DNA of 64,000 bases, taken from NCBI RefSeq assembly GCF_000524195.1, contig NW_020170415.1, positions 721,152 through 785,151 on the forward strand. Reading direction: 5' to 3'. The notes beneath the pieces are model-generated. The model did no database searches. It was not told where the DNA came from and saw only the letters and a program-made list of their open reading frames with translations. The translations under genes and the position numbers were made by a program. This document shows, one piece after another, positions 1 to 14,523 of the stretch; within the stretch, counting starts at the first letter, position 1; each line of letters opens with the position of its first letter. The stretch is from Echinococcus granulosus. Lineage: Eukaryota; Platyhelminthes; Cestoda; Cyclophyllidea; Taeniidae.

Positions 1-21
1 TGGAAAAAGCGCAAAGCCTAC

Positions 22-3000
22 CACAGCACTTTTTGAGGCGAAGGGGATCGGCAGCGGAGTACCGTGTCGATCAAAAAGGGGCAGATAGATCGAGCATTCA
101 GAGACAGCGGGAAGGTGGAGCGGATCGCACCGCTCAGCTGAAGCGCAATCCTCCATCTCCCCCTCCGATTTTGAAACAGCGGCAGCTGCAGAGGAAGAAG
201 CGGTAGATGTAACGGTTGAGGCGGGGGTGACAGAGGAGCCATCAGAGGATAAGGAGGAGGAGGTAGATGCGGGTGAAGCAGGATTGCGAGGTGGCTCGAT
301 AGGAACGAGGGCGGTGAAGTGACCTCGTGTATAGCCGAGGATTACAGGATCGCGGGAGCAGAAGGTGGACTCCCAGAGCAGTGGAAGATAAACCCCTGAA
401 CAGCAAAGGGGAAAACCATAATCGACTGTGAGAAGTACAGTTTACCCCCATTTTGCACTTATCCATCAACCGATTATTCAAACATGCTGATAGTCAGAAT
501 GAAGATCTTTATGGGGCACAGGAACAGTGAAAAGTAGGAGCATCCCAATTGGACATAGAATTGATATTTATGAACCCGTAATGGATAGATAGTAGTCTGA
601 ACAACAACAAATAATGTAGATTATTCTATCAAGCAGCAGTCAAACACAAATTCAAAATAGTAAAATTCGACAATTAAAAAATTTTATAAAGCAAAGTAGC
701 AGTCAACGAAAATAAATCTAAAAACTGGCAAAAATCGACAAGAAAAGTTGTTTGTCGTCGGTCTTGATATTTCACTATCCAATAACCAGGAGTTTTTGAC
801 CAAGTGACGATAAGCCAAAGGCAATCCCGCCTGGGAGATTTCAATGTGACTTTTATTATGACAATTGGTACGTCAGAATCATTCCTAGTGATGACCTTGA
901 TTCTTAAAAATTAACTCCATTCCATTCAGCCAAACGGACAAGTGCACTATCCTCTCAATTCGATCTGAGTTTGGAAAAGGCTATTTATTCATTCGTTACA
1001 TGGGTGCTTGAATAAGTATCAGGCGGAAATCGACTTATAAAAATGGGTCTCATTTTAACTGAAGAGCGACCTATATCATTGCAACAACGTATTTGTTTCT
1101 CAGTCCCCTACTTTCCAGGAATCTCAAAAGACTTTAAAACACGGAAAACTTGCCAGATGGCAAAGCGGAGGGAAGGCTCTAAACACAACAGAGTTGCATA
1201 AGGTCATGTGATTTGGTTCTACAAAACAGCGTACACGTCGTAAAGCAAAGCACAATCACATTCTTGAGGAAAGAAAACAGGCAAGTACTACGTCAAGAAA
1301 ACGCCACCAGCTTTGAGCCAACATAAAACAGGAGGTTGCAGACGCAGTAGACATGCTATCGACGCATAACAAACAGAAAACTAACCAATAAACATAAGAA
1401 ATAATACAGTAGTTTGGGGAGTCTGCCTGAGTTTTTAATATTCGAGCTGTACGCATCAACATTCCAAGAGACTTATAAAAAATTACAAAACTGATCCATC
1501 AAAACGTCATAAACAAAAGCAAAAATGTTTAACGGTCTTTCAAAATTAGAAATAGTCAGTAACATATAACCACTACATTAAGTGGGATATACTTGAAAAA
1601 TGATTGGTTTTAGTTTCGCAAACGAAGAACTACGAACCCATAGATTGTCCAGAGCTCTACAGATCGGTTCAAAAAAACCATCCAACGACAAACGACCTTC
1701 GGGAAAACAGGCACTCAGCAGGTGCGTGGCTACGATATCGAGAGCTAATGGGAACTGTTACTTCACATTTTCCTTACAAATGAAGCGTGAAGATATTGTT
1801 AATGGTGTAGCTCAGCAAAAGGATATTGTCCATCAGACACCAAGAAGGAACAAGAAAGCCACGCAGCACGACAGCACTCTTAGGTCACGTGGAATACATA
1901 ATGTCACGCATACTTCGTGCCCTGCACAAGTAAGATTAACGCGAAAATTTTTGAGAGAACGACGAAAAGGGATACATTTGTATAAATGGGTTTGTTATAG
2001 CCATGCTTATGGAAGGTTCAAAAGTAAAGGGAACTTTTAGCTAAACAACTTCTTCCTAGAAGTGGAAAATGAGTTCCCTTTACATGGATATGCTTACTCC
2101 AGCTTCTAAATAGGCTTTGTTCCTAAAAGTAACTTCGACACAAAAAGACACCCAGCATAGCCCAAATTTTTCAAGTTATAAGTAATCGCGGATGGATGTG
2201 CTATGTTTACTGTTCATTCAGCTATCACAACTGAAACTGTCAAATAAAAACAGACGCGGTCGTCCTCGTGACGTTTGTACTGCTGAGCTACTGAACATCC
2301 CATTACCTTACTGTGTCCGAATTTTTTTGTACGGTTAGATACCTGGGAGCTTTACGCTCTAGCCAACAAGGATGTATGGAGTGGACCACGACATGAGCGT
2401 CGGCCCCCGATACGACAGTTTCCACTGCGTGTAGTACCAGCATGATAAATTGCCATCTTATGGAATGCCTATTAAATTAAGAGTCCCGGTTTGTCTTATA
2501 TGATCCTCATATATGCAAGCAACAAGATTCGGACGAGCGATGAAAGAAGAGGCAACTACATAATTCTCTCAATCAGATATTTAAAACCAAGCTGCATACT
2601 TTTCCAGTCGTGGCACTTTAAAACAGGGTGTTGTATGTTTGGATTTACTGACATCCGTGTTGTCTTCTTTTACTATTAGAAAATAAAGGAATGAACAACT
2701 GCCTCAAACTATTATTGAGCATGAAGCTCAACACGCTATATGCTGGACAAAAGTTTACGTATGACAGGGATAGACGCTGCTTTTCTTATCACAGTAGGTG
2801 TAGTGTAGGTGGACAGAAAGTTGGGCAGCGAAAAACAACCAAAAGCCACACCCAAAAGACAAGATCAAGTGAAACTAGTGCAGCTGGAAGTAAAAGAAAT
2901 TATAGTCGACATCTAAAGGGAAGAATTCATTTTTATTTTTACAGAAAAACGCATGTTCCCAATTAGGGCGATTGCAAACTTTCATCTCTCTGCTAGATAG

Positions 3001-6000
3001 CATCCGTTACCCTGCTCACGCCGCATATACCTCTAACCTGCCAGTCATTCTGTATGCTGAAAAATAAGGCCACTTCCTTTTAAACCACACATCATGCGAT
3101 ATTTCCACCCATGCTAATGCATGTTTACTCTGACCTTCCCCTAGTATTTCGGCTCCCTATGCTCTGTTAACGATGTGAATGTCAAATCAACCACAAGCAG
3201 GTGTCTTTTTGGGGGTAAAGCTTGTCAGGTGTTAATACACCTTCCTCCATCCAGACCACACCAACTACTGACCTTCAAAGTTTGCCAGTCCGATTGGTTC
3301 GTCGCGGTAGTTGTGGATGTACTTGACACCATATACGATGATTGGCCTACGGAGGACGTGCGCAAGGACGAAGATGTGAATTTGCTCCAGAGGTGAACCT
3401 AGTAGAAGAAAGAAATCAACTGCCCCATGAAACAACTCTTATCACGGACAGCAGAATACAACAAGGACACCATCAAATAACCTTATAAAGTTCACATACA
3501 CGAACATGAGATGCATTGGCGTAAGAGGCTTTCGTTTTTCAAAAAAAAAGCACCCACACGCACTATATGGTGGTGAAATAGCACAAAAAAATCGCGTACA
3601 ACGCGTTTACCAATGCAAAACGACTTATTCCTAAGAAATCACAGACTTTTTCAGCCCCAAAATTGAGGCTCCAAATCTGACACGGAGCACAAAAGAGCTG
3701 TCGACCTCTTGACTAATAGAAACATTGAGTTCGCACAGCAGATAAAGAGCATCAATACCAGGGCTCTTGGCTAATTGATTAGGTTAATGCTTCAAATTCA
3801 ACCACAAGACGTGCTGTCCACAAAGACATTTATAACGAAAAGAGGGGCAGTTACTATTTGGCTCACAACTGTGACGCTCAGATTTCCTCACCCGAGCTAC
3901 CACTTAGCATGTTTAATGAAAAACGAAGTGGATTAGAATAAGAAAACTAAAACATTACTCCATGGTCCTCGATTCTCCTGAGAGGCAGTAACAGCGGACG
4001 TTTTGAACACCTAGCGGTGTCGCTATATGGTCTAGATAGGAGGGAATAAGTGGTCATTTTGTGGTCGTGTAAACCCCAACATTTGGCCTTCTAGGTCTTC
4101 CGATACCAACCCCTTTTAATGTTACGTTTAGAATTTCGTTGAGAGGATCACTCATGAATATGCCTACGGTACCAATAACTATCTTTCATTTGGGGGGGAC
4201 TACCATATTTCTGCGGTCTTTAAATGCTACCTGCAAGGAATTCTATATCAGTACATTACCTTTTGATTTAATTGTTTTCGCAAATAACCAACGCACCTAG
4301 TACGATCGTACGACCCCTTTATTGACTGCAAAACCTTCAGCAATCATTACAGCTATGATTCCCGAATTTGGCCCTACCCTTCGACTCAACTGTCAATCAA
4401 CCAATAGAAAGCAACTCCCTCTTTAAGGGAAAGGGGCCTACGGGTTAGACTGGCTGCGGTCAAAGCAGAATGCCAATCTCGAAGGAGTTGCTCTTCATCC
4501 GGTTGATATTGGCTAGCGGCCTGATGGACTTCGTGTTCACGCCAGATTCGGTAGAACTGCCCCTCGCAAGCTCTTATGCTCTCGGTCAACGCATGACGCA
4601 AGGTACTCTGCTGGTCGAACACTCCCCAGCAGGCCTATTCGAAAAAGAGGAACTAAGTCAGTGGACTCATTTATGTGTGTAGGTGTGGGTGTGATAACGG
4701 GATGAAAACCACGTTCGCTGACTGCAGAAGGGAATGATGACGACGGAATACCATCGATTAAAACGCGGTTTCACAAAGTGCAGCCTCAAAGCGAAGCAGC
4801 ATAGTTCTCACGTGTTAGGTTCGTGCCCGTCTCAACCACAAGATATCTCGCCTGATGCCTTAGACTTGGAATGCCAGCTGCATCACGCACACCTAGCAGT
4901 GTTCCGAGTTTCAATAATTAAGATTCCAGTGATGGATAAGTTAGGACCCAAATAATCCAAACATGACAAATGAACGTCAGAAGATTGTACACCCTAATGA
5001 AAATAAATGTGAAACCCGTTGTGGATCTACAAACATCGTATAACTAGGTGATACAAACGAGTAAAACAATTACATTTAACAGCTTCGTAAAAGCGTTCAT
5101 CTGGTTATCTTGCATTAAGCCAAAGCAAAAGATTATGGTAAGAATCTGCTAAACATTATGAAATATGAATGAGCAACACTTCATGTAATTGATTTTGATA
5201 AGATTCAATGATACAATAGTGAATAACAGTAAAAAGCAAGTTTCACTGCTTCCATAAGCCAATTGTGGAAAGCTTTCACCACAGAGTAGTCGGGAAAATA
5301 TCAAGGGTTGAGTTACTCTTATGCAGAAGTCAACTTTTTCATGCATTTGAATGATGTTCAAAACGTTTTCACACTTCACTTTTTCTTTGGAAACAGTCAA
5401 GACAGAAGAATTAATAATTGATCTATTTCAAATGAGTTTTATAAATAATCCTGTCTGGCAAACAGGCTGCTTTCGCATTTTAGCACTGGCCTACACTGAG
5501 TACTGTAAGTTGGTGTGCTAGAGTCACAAATCCACCGCCAAGAACGAGGCTGGTATGAGTGTCATATTCTCTATCTCATGGAGTTGCCTATGAGTAGATT
5601 GGAAAGTTCGGAAATAGCTGTGCAAGTATGGTGGATTCAATGCGTTCTGGCTGCCGAATCAGATACATCCACAGTCAGAAAAGTAAGGGGAGCCCTGAAC
5701 TGATTCATAAAATGAATAACAGCTGAAGAGGCTACAAGAAAAGTTCTATGTAAACTAACTATACTTTTCCTTGGTTCATCATAGCCCCAACGTATGTCAG
5801 CCGGATAACTAAGCAACTGAACTCAGCAGCAATCTTTTGCTTACATTACAATCTTTCCATACTGCAAATAAATTTAGGTTGAAAGGTAGTCGGGTGACAA
5901 CATTCTTCATAACTGTGACATCAATCAAGTCGGAAAAATCTGACCTTAGCACAACGGTATCAACTCAAAGGCAATGTAATAATGCAGTTATATCTTGCCC

Positions 6001-7230
6001 TACAATTACAGAGTCCTCAAACTTTATGAAATCGAGGTGTGACACGAATACGAGAAACTCCTACAAAAGCACCACATATTGGATCTCCTAAAAACTACTT
6101 AAATACCTGCATAAGGCTATCCAGCAAGCAATCACCGTCAGTTCGATTCCATAGGGCTAGAAGTCGACTGGTAGGCTGATTTTGTTGTCCCTCAACGACC
6201 CACCAATTGATCACTTGGCTTCGAACCTCCAGTTCTGAGGACACGAAAAAGAGGAGAATAAATGAAGGATACAATCACGAATTCCGTCTAATGAAGCAGA
6301 AAACTAACCATTTTGAACCTCAGTATCACAGAGCTCTTTTAACATCACCTCCCGTGATGAGCAGGGCAAATCTCTGATCTCTGAGGGGAGATAAAAGGTA
6401 CCGAATTCAATAAGGTAGGAGCAGCGAAATGACCCCCTCCGTTGACGCACACATGAGTCCAAGAGTCGCCGCAACTCCTTTGCTGCACAAGCGCTTGACT
6501 GGCAGACCGAACGCTTGGCACCTGGCCTTGTCAGAGAGCTTGTCGGATAAAGGGCCGAAAGACTACTGACCCACTCGGTCCGATTATAGAATCTCGCTAA
6601 GTCAAGTAGCGAAAGGCCAGGTTTGAGGACATTACTCTCGCCACTTGACCACTGTTCCAGCATCTGACAGTCCTGTGGGGTGAGTTGGCGAGAGGAGAGA
6701 GGAGACAGAGATCCGGCAGTGAGAATAAACTTTTTAAGAACATCAGAATCACCCGTGATGACGGCCTTGCATGCAGAAATCCAGTCGATGGTGGAAGTGA
6801 TAGTACAGCTGCTAGAGGAGGCAAGAGATGATGGTGGAGGAGAGGATCTACACATGACACAGCGCTTGGATTTCGGCCAATTTTCATAAGTGCATGAAGG
6901 ACAGATCCACTTAACGACACCCAATGACGTGAGGGATGGAGAAGAAGGTAAGTAGTCAGTAGAGGGCTGCTTTGAGGTGGAGGCAAGGGGTGAAGTGGTG
7001 CCGCATTGAGTACAACGGCCGGATGCGGCCCAGTTGTCATAGGTGCAAGTGGGGCAAGACCAACCCCCGCTGAACAACTTGGAGTTGCTCGTATCAATGC
7101 AAGGTGACTTGTTCTCCACTGGATGGTATAAGGTCTGCCGTGGGGCGTCACAGAGAGTGCAACGTAGGGAACGTGGCCAATTCTCGAAAGTGCAGCGGGG
7201 ACACGCCCATTTTCTAGCATCCTCGGCCAT
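22..7230 (-). CDS. ZRANB1: TRABID/ZRANB1, second copy, exons 1-5 (3' end off window)
   Basis: Exact repeat of exons 1-5 of the gene at 47501-56803, 49,573 bp to the left. Exons: 7230-6309, 6234-6107, 4634-4442, 3398-3273 and 395-22. Exon 1 holds the three NZF fingers and the ubiquitin-binding region; exon 2 the catalytic Cys; exon 5 the catalytic His. Donors include GTTAGT after exon 1, GTATTT, GTAGGC, GTCAGT, and GTAGGC at position 21. The terminal exon (residues about 582-664) would lie left of base 1 and is seen only in the other copy, at 47501-47752. Introns are 74, 1472, 1043 and 2877 nt. Whether this is a real second copy or the same locus seen twice depends on the nature of the 49.6-kb period. 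Confidence 0.93.
396..3272 (-). other. ZRANB1 intron 4, 2.9 kb
   Basis: AT-rich intron between exon 4 and exon 5. It holds open frames on the plus strand (the longest 1600-2040, 146 codons), but they show no recognisable family, have no splice context and are antisense to the gene, so I treat them as chance. No repeat copy or RNA gene was seen. The same intron recurs at 49969-52845. Confidence 0.6.
3399..6106 (-). other. ZRANB1 introns 3 and 2 with exon 3 between
   Basis: Intron 3 (3399-4441) and intron 2 (4635-6106) flank exon 3 at 4442-4634. Short open frames on both strands lack homology. I see nothing else to report. Repeated at 52972-55679. Confidence 0.6.
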
Positions 7231-8950
7231 TTTATATTTCTGCCAAAAGATCGACAAGTGCCAAAATATCACAAATTCCATGTATACCTATTCTTATGTA
7301 GGTATTACTGGAATACTGTGTGGAAGAAAGCGAAACGGTAAAATTCAGTTCCTGTCGAATATCCCAATGCATGTCATGCAGCAAACAGCTGATCAACTTC
7401 ACACTAACCCTTACAGAGAATGTGAAGATGTTTACGCGCGGGGGCATAAGGCAGGAGCTGATATTGTTTACAGTTTAACTCAAATTATGGAAGGTACTTC
7501 GCTCAATAAAGTGAAGATTGTAAAATGATGCAACGACCCAGGAAGAAAACAAAAAATAGTCACATCACTTATGAAATACAAAAGTTCCGCACAAAACTTA
7601 CGAAGGATTCCAAGGGGAGACTAGAGCGAACGACTGCACAAAGCAGAAAACCAACCTCGACTAAGTGAAAACGCGCTGCCCAAGCCTCATAAGGGAGTCG
7701 GTTTAAACTATGAACTATGATATATTTGGCCTGCAAATTTATCAACATAGGATACAATTAAGTTATAAGAATATTCAGAAAATATAACCTTTGCGATGCG
7801 ATATTACTTGCCAGTGATTTCTAAGGAATGGGGAATTTTGTGCAAAATGTCTGTATTCCTCCTTATTCCTTCCGTTTAGCCCTAACTCGAAGGACATTAT
7901 AATGCACCGCTAGATATTCCTCTATTTTACTTCAAATGTCTGTTAAGATTATTTTGAGCCTTAACTACGCACCATAACTGCAGGACGAGGCTCGTAGACC
8001 TCCTCCTCCCCCACAGTCTTAGAACACCCAGGTTGATTTGACTTCGACAGGTTTATTAGGATAAGTAATTGGCTGAAGCAAGTACAAGTTCAGGGGGTGT
8101 GGACACAGAACCACTCTCTGGGCTGCAGCGCGATGACGCCTCAGTCAGGAAGTTCAACTCGTATGCCCGCCTCCTCACTCTTAAAATAGTACCAAACATT
8201 TTAAGTATTGCGGTAACTGTACCTAGCAACCTGTTTCCTTTTATCCTGTTGGGGATTATCATGAGCATTCTTCATTATCCCCATATACATCTTTACCTAT
8301 ATTTTGTTTAACACTGCATTTGAGTTGCTATGTTTGAGCATACTTTTCCCTGCAGCTGCATTAAGTTAATCATTTACTATTGGTGTTTATCTACTCTGTA
8401 GGGCTTTTTAGAAAATTTGTTGTCAATTATAACACAAGTCATAGTCCAAATAATAGCTAATTGCCTTTGGGTGTCACCTTGGAGCTATCACTTATTGTTA
8501 GTATGGATCTACCTAGTCCCCGGGCGGTGCGTTTTTCACCCCTCTATATTTACAGTTTTGGTTTTCTACGAGTTAGCGCCTAGTGTATGGCATGTGACTG
8601 TGTTTCCTCTTCCCACAAGATATATTTTCTGTTGGTTTAGCCTATAGCGCCATTACTTCATGTTCCCCTTGCAAGTGAGACCCCATCCTGTGTATTTTTT
8701 TCCTGTTCTAAGCAAAGATTATCCATAGTATTTTTGGAAAAGGAAGCGGGCTATTTACAGACTGGAAACTTTGTATGGCTCTTGGCAGTTTTTAGCACTC
8801 AAATGCTTACTCCTACTGGATGTGTCAAATGAACATTTCTACTCAACCACCAAGTCATTAAGTTCTAATTCAATGATTTCTTTCAGTACCCTAAAATGTA
8901 CAAACCCCATATGATACATCCCACTCTTATCATTATTATTGCTATCATTG
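7231..8950. other. Divergent intergenic region between ZRANB1 and RWDD4
   Basis: ZRANB1 (minus) and RWDD4 (plus) are transcribed away from each other across 1.7 kb, so promoters of both should lie here. An open frame 7279-7527 (plus, 82 codons from ATG) and another at 8069-8311 that begins with TTG have no recognisable similarity and are left unannotated. The same region is at 56804-58523. Confidence 0.5.
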
Positions 8951-9662
<712 letters not shown>

Positions 9663-10850
9663 ATCTGGTTGTTTTCATAAATGCTCTGTGCTTTCATTGA
9701 CGCTTTGAGTAATTTTCTGAGTAGGGGTACCTCCGAGTATGCAAAAATAGATGCAGATGATCAGAAACCAGAGTAGGATAAATTCGAGCGCGACACCTTT
9801 AAAGTACGTGTTTAAGCATCCCCAAGAACATATTTCTATTTCTGATAGTCAATGGCTAGAAAACTAGGCCCAATGTTTCACAAAGCCATTATCAAACCGA
9901 GTCCTGGACTTGTACCGACGAAAACGTGTTCACGATATAATTGGCCTGTCCTCCGTACAGAAAGATAATCATTCACCAACGACATGGTCTACCATGCTCT
10001 TAACGGCTCTCGCTAGGCACGCAGAGCTCTCTCGGGAATTTGCAATTTACGTGCGGATCCTGCTTCGAAGACAAATCGGTTTTGTGAATCTTCACTTCCA
10101 TTACTGATTATCGAAAAGTCGGTAAGTGTAGCACCTCGCAGGTGGATGCTTCCTCATAAATGACGGAAACGAATGCTATGAGACAAAAATAATCAACTAG
10201 GAAATCAAAGTCGTTTACCAGCGACACGGCAGCCATAGGTCAAACTAGTGGACATTCATCGACACCTAAAGCTGGATGTCTTACCAAAATACGGTAAAGA
10301 TTGGCTGGGTACAAGAGTGTAGGACACGGAGGGGTTTATGTTTGGAAGAATTCGATCATGCCAGCTAGAGGTGCGAATCGACGAAATCCCCATGGAGCCA
10401 GTCGCCCATTAGTCTCCCAATGATGCAAGCAGAAGTAAACATGCCAACTCTTCAAATGCTTAATCTTGCGTGGGCGGAGTAAAGGGCACCACCAAGTTCA
10501 ACCTGTACATTGTGAGGGGCCCATGGAAGGAATCAACACCGTCACTGAGGCGAGTCCAACTGCGTAGAGCTAGTGGTGGGTGGGATGAAAGCCCTCAATA
10601 GAGACCCAAATTTATGCAGAGAATTAGTCAAGAACGTGGGCGCTATTTCTAACAAGCTGAGCTGTTTTATAGCAACAATGAGTAATCAGGCCTAAAAATG
10701 TTAAGGGGATTTCTTCTACGTAGTAAGGGGAAAGGAGCCGCAGTTCCAGTGACCGACCTTATGCAGCGAAAGAATAAACTAGGTAGGGCTTTATACAGCA
10801 GAAAGAAAAACACGACACTGGGAAGATATCTGTACAAGAAATGGACAATG
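9663..10850. other. Convergent intergenic region, RWDD4 / RLP24
   Basis: The 3' ends of RWDD4 (plus) and RLP24 (minus) face each other across about 1.2 kb. A 65-codon open frame at 9910-10107 has no recognisable similarity. I found no AATAAA close behind RWDD4. Repeated at 59236-60423. Confidence 0.5.
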
Positions 10851-11519
10851 TTACTTTTTGACCAGCAATCTCCTCCTAACCACACGTTTGGAAGTGGATG
10901 GGAGCGATTCCCTCTCCATTTTGTTTTCCATATCTTCCATCTCGATGTCCATCTGCTCGACAGAGTCTTCCTGCTTACTCTCAGCTGTTTCAGATTCCCT
11001 TGCTGAAGCAGGGTAAGCTTAATTAGAATCAACTCACCATTGGGGGCTCTAATAAGGTGCATTTGCGTTTCGACCAATTTGACATCCTCTTTCTTGCGTA
11101 ATTCGATACCTTTCTTGAGCCTTTTAGTAAGAAACAGCTTTTCACGCTTTTCTTTGATATGACTAATAGTTTTTATTGCATTTACTAGGAATAAGTTCTT
11201 CTTTTGAATATCAACATACATGTTGTAACTAAATTCTCGCGACTATACTTCTGAATGACATTCCTCTTCCTTTCAAAAGTCTGAGCAAAGTCATCGCTAA
11301 GGTCCTTTTTGGCAAATTTTCTATAGGTTTTAGTCCACTTTGTCTTTCGTGGTGCTCTCTTTCTCTTAAAAGCCTTGTGGCATTTGCCGCGGCAGAATCG
11401 AAACTCCTAAAAGCGTCTATACAACTTCTAAACATTACTTTGCAGTCGTTTCGAACAAACATTATTCCATGACCCGGATAAATGGGACTAGAACAGAACC
11501 AACAGCGATAGATACGCAT
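10851..11519 (-). CDS. RSL24D1: Ribosome biogenesis protein RLP24 (RSL24D1)
   Basis: Pre-60S ribosome assembly factor of the eL24 family that holds the eL24 site in nucleolar and nuclear pre-60S particles and is exchanged for eL24 in the cytoplasm (family knowledge). Exons: 11519-11439, 11406-11220, 11184-11038, 11002-10851; introns 32, 35 and 35 nt; about 188 residues (human 163, yeast 199). The N-terminus [18 protein letters not shown] and FVRNDCK, followed by [16 protein letters not shown], gives the Cys4 zinc site (Cys 6, 9, 32, 36). The C-terminal part contains HLIRAP, shared with human, then an acidic tail rich in Glu and Asp and a basic end. Length between conserved blocks matches human exactly across the second intron, which fixes that junction. 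All four exons are needed; any unspliced reading frame here is only partly real. Confidence 0.94.
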
Positions 11520-14254
11520 GTTGTAAAACTAACACGGTCCAACTCTGGCTAGGAGCGCACCGTTAGAGGGAGGATTAGCCAATCATAACTTGGGTTGGAG
11601 GATTCATTCAAACATAAGCCCGTAAAAGATAAATAAATTTGGGTTAGCTGATCAGGTATATAAATAAAAGGCCCCACAGAATTACTAGACTACGTATTAC
11701 AAACTGAATTAGTGCCATTACTGGCAGAAAACGAGCAACAAATTAGTCATCGTTCATTTAAGGCCGTCTTTACGCTTGACCAGCTTACAGTGACAGCTTA
11801 CTCTATTTATTTGGGCAGACAAGTCTAACTATTTAACCTGCAGCTTGCTTTATTTTTCAAAAGTGCTTCATTTCTATGACATCAACTTCAAGTGGTACGC
11901 AATATCTTCCCGAGGTTTCCTTATAAACAAATCTGAATATTTTGGTGGCAAATGCAAAAAACTTTCCATTTATCCTTGTTTCCGTATACAAATAGCAATT
12001 TGTTTGTTTTAAACTTTTGGCTCCTGCAAGAAAGAGCAGTTGTAAATACTGCCAATTATTAAATTTCAAACAGCGTCTTTAAACCTCAACTACTCTTTGA
12101 TAGACTTATAAGAGCACAATTTGGCCTACTAGTATGAGAAATAGTTTATTGTTAGCGTATAAAAGGATTAGGGAGCTGTACCACCCTCCAGTCCTACCTG
12201 ACGCTGGTGTGGAGAAATGGGTATTGCTGAAGTACAGAAAACTGAGATCACCGGCGTGATACATATACTATACTCCTGAGCGGATGCAAAATGTGCTGAA
12301 CTTAATTATCCGCACAGTTGAACGCAGGGTTAAACAAGCACTCACAGCACCACATAGCTACGGGTGTGGCTAAAGTGCGACATAGACAATTTTGTTTACA
12401 TGCAGGTAAATCCTTGAAATGAAGTAATTTTCTGCCTTTGCTTTTATGTAAGCCAATAGCTTTACCGCTCATGCTGCTCTATCTTTAAAAGATGATGGTG
12501 TGCATATCCTATCTAGATAGCTCTTAGTGGCAACGTTTTGGGAATCCACGTTAATGGTTAACAAACCTTTTGAATGGATACCCGGTACCTTGCCTTCGGA
12601 CTAATGAGTTTCATGCATAGATAATTTCATGTTAATACTGATATAAATTTTAGATTTACAATTAATGGTTTTCAAGCTAAAAGCGTTGTGCCAAGCTGTT
12701 ATTGCTTGCTGCAGTAATTAGGTCAAAAGCAAGGATTTGGTGTATTTATTCGAAAACACTTTCCTTCTGCATTCTATAATTTAATCTCAGTAAGGTAGTT
12801 CCTTGTTAAAAATGTGGGACTTGTTGATAAAAGCGCTAGTGGTTTCATCATCTGTGTCGCCAACTACCTCGCATAATCCCACCTAGGCTTCCTTCTATGT
12901 GAACTAAGCGTAGGTATTCACTATCTCTTATCACAGCATTATTTGTTGAAAGGCATATTGGGTGTCCGTCGAGGTGCTTTAATTGCAATAAATTTTGCAA
13001 CTACTATTGCATGATTTCGAAGTAAGCCATACAATCCGATTAATGGCTTATTTTCGAGGTATTTCTTGGGTTCCCACTGCTAGTAAAATGATAAAGTGAA
13101 AGTATTTGTAGAGCTCGTTGATTTTAGGTGCCGCCGAAATTTCTCGTTCTAACTTTTCTCAAAGTGTAGCAATTTTCCCGAAAGAGAAGGCAGAATTTAA
13201 CGGCCTCTGGGGAAGACTTTATATGGAGGCACGAACCGAATGCCCAAAACCTTACATCGTGTAGAGCGCAAAGATTTTATTCGCCTTGTCTTTTGCAACT
13301 GGCTAGTAAGCAATGGATTTGGCAAGGTTTTTTGACAAGTCGTGTTTTTTCAACTGCTCTTATTTAACCTTGTCACGAAAAGTGCTCATTTTTTGGTGGA
13401 AAAAGAATACGACATTTAGAAAATAGCCCCTCATATGGAAAATATAGCTACAAATCTAGTGAGCTATGGCGGAATAAAGTGGTGCACCGTTTTCCACTTT
13501 TCGTGTAAGAGGTCCAGCGGTATATTTTCCTGTTAAAAACTGTTAAAATAATTACTGTGGTTGGCATACTCCACCGGAATGCAAAAGTTTTGATACATTA
13601 GCAGAATTTATGAATTTGCGGCCATCTACCATGCCATCTAGCCTACCTCATTTTTCATCTGTAAGGGATAAACGGATTTGATGAGTGCAAATGACGACTT
13701 GCAACCTTATAAAGGTTAACGTTTTGTGACCTGTAGTAATGATAAGGCCATTTGGATCTACCGGAAATCTAAACTATGGGTTTGGTAAAGTTGAAACTTT
13801 TACCAAGAACTGATGCCAAATTTGACAGAAAACAATAATGTAGTGCTTTTGAATACCACCAACGCTGAAAAAAGAATGGATGATGTTCTATCGGATTGTC
13901 CACTATGGCACCAACCGTGGGTTTTAACTAAACATCTCGTCTTTCCAATGGAGAAGAGTTCCCTTTTCGGCCATACTGCCAAGCAAAGGGACTACCGGCG
14001 CAGACCAAGTAGAGGCGCAATTAAGTTTGCTTGTCAGCAAATATCAAACCAACGCCTATTATTACTTACTTTTCTGGACATAAAAAGTTCAATGCACTGC
14101 CGGTATGAAGGTGTTTGACATGTCTGTATTCCCTAACTTTCAAGCTGCCAAAATAAATACAAGGGCCATTCAAATTAAAACGATTTTGATGCACCGAACT
14201 ATCCGTCCATCCATATCTAAGAAAAATTCAGTTCTCCTATATTGCACAAGAGAA
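11520..14254. other. Intergenic DNA, no assigned gene
   Basis: About 2.7 kb of AT-rich DNA upstream of RLP24. It contains a 41-codon plus-strand ORF starting near 12134, an ORF of 101 codons at 13813-14118 (plus) and one of 70 codons at 11857-12069 (minus). None has recognisable similarity or convincing splice partners. I see no repeat-family copy here. Repeated at 61093-63827. Confidence 0.45.
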
Positions 14255-14523
14255 TTAATGGATAAGTGAGGCCTCAAGGCACACTGAAATATGAGTTACA
14301 ACTGACTAACGGAGAAAGTCCGGACTGCAGGGTCTGATAATAAGATTTTTGGCTTTGGGAGCCTCTCCCAGTTCAACTGCGAGAGGCCTAGCTAAATTCG
14401 CTGCCAATTCACGCCCCTGGTCAGTCCAAAAAGAAGGAAGTTTATATGTGAAAAATCCCTTACACTCCTGGCACTCTGGCAGGAATAGCCAGAAGCTTGG
14501 CAGACGCTTCCCTTCGACCACAT
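14255..14523 (-). CDS. Candidate small spliced gene of unknown function
   Basis: Three pieces join in frame on the minus strand: 14523-14464 from an ATG, 14416-14311, and 14283-14255 ending at TAA. Donors are GTAAGG and GTTAGT (the latter also used by ZRANB1 and PLCXD here); acceptors are CCAG and TTTCAG; introns are 47 and 27 nt. The product would be about 64 residues with four Cys in its N-terminal half and the block ELAANLARPLAVELGEAP. A further possible exon with a GTGAGT donor lies at 14559-14602. No family recognised. The middle piece has higher GC than its surroundings, which favours coding. It could be part of a larger gene or a chance assembly. Confidence 0.3.

Noticed and set aside
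1600..2040. 146-codon plus-strand open frame in ZRANB1 intron 4
   Set aside because: No family, no splice context and antisense to a gene. One frame this long is expected by chance in about 50 kb of such DNA.
6597..7220. 207-codon minus-strand open frame over ZRANB1 exon 1
   Set aside because: It is a shifted frame of the TRABID zinc-finger exon, which carries clear NZF motifs in the other frame.
7043..7528. 161-codon plus-strand open frame
   Set aside because: Its first part is antisense to ZRANB1 exon 1; the remainder (7279-7527) has no recognisable similarity.
8069..8311. 80-codon plus-strand gene next to RWDD4
   Set aside because: It starts with TTG, and no ATG, acceptor or family could be found.
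10667..11221. 184-codon unspliced minus-strand frame
   Set aside because: Only its first part (RLP24 exon 3) is real; the rest is intron and shifted exon 4, shown by the acidic RLP24 tail in another frame.
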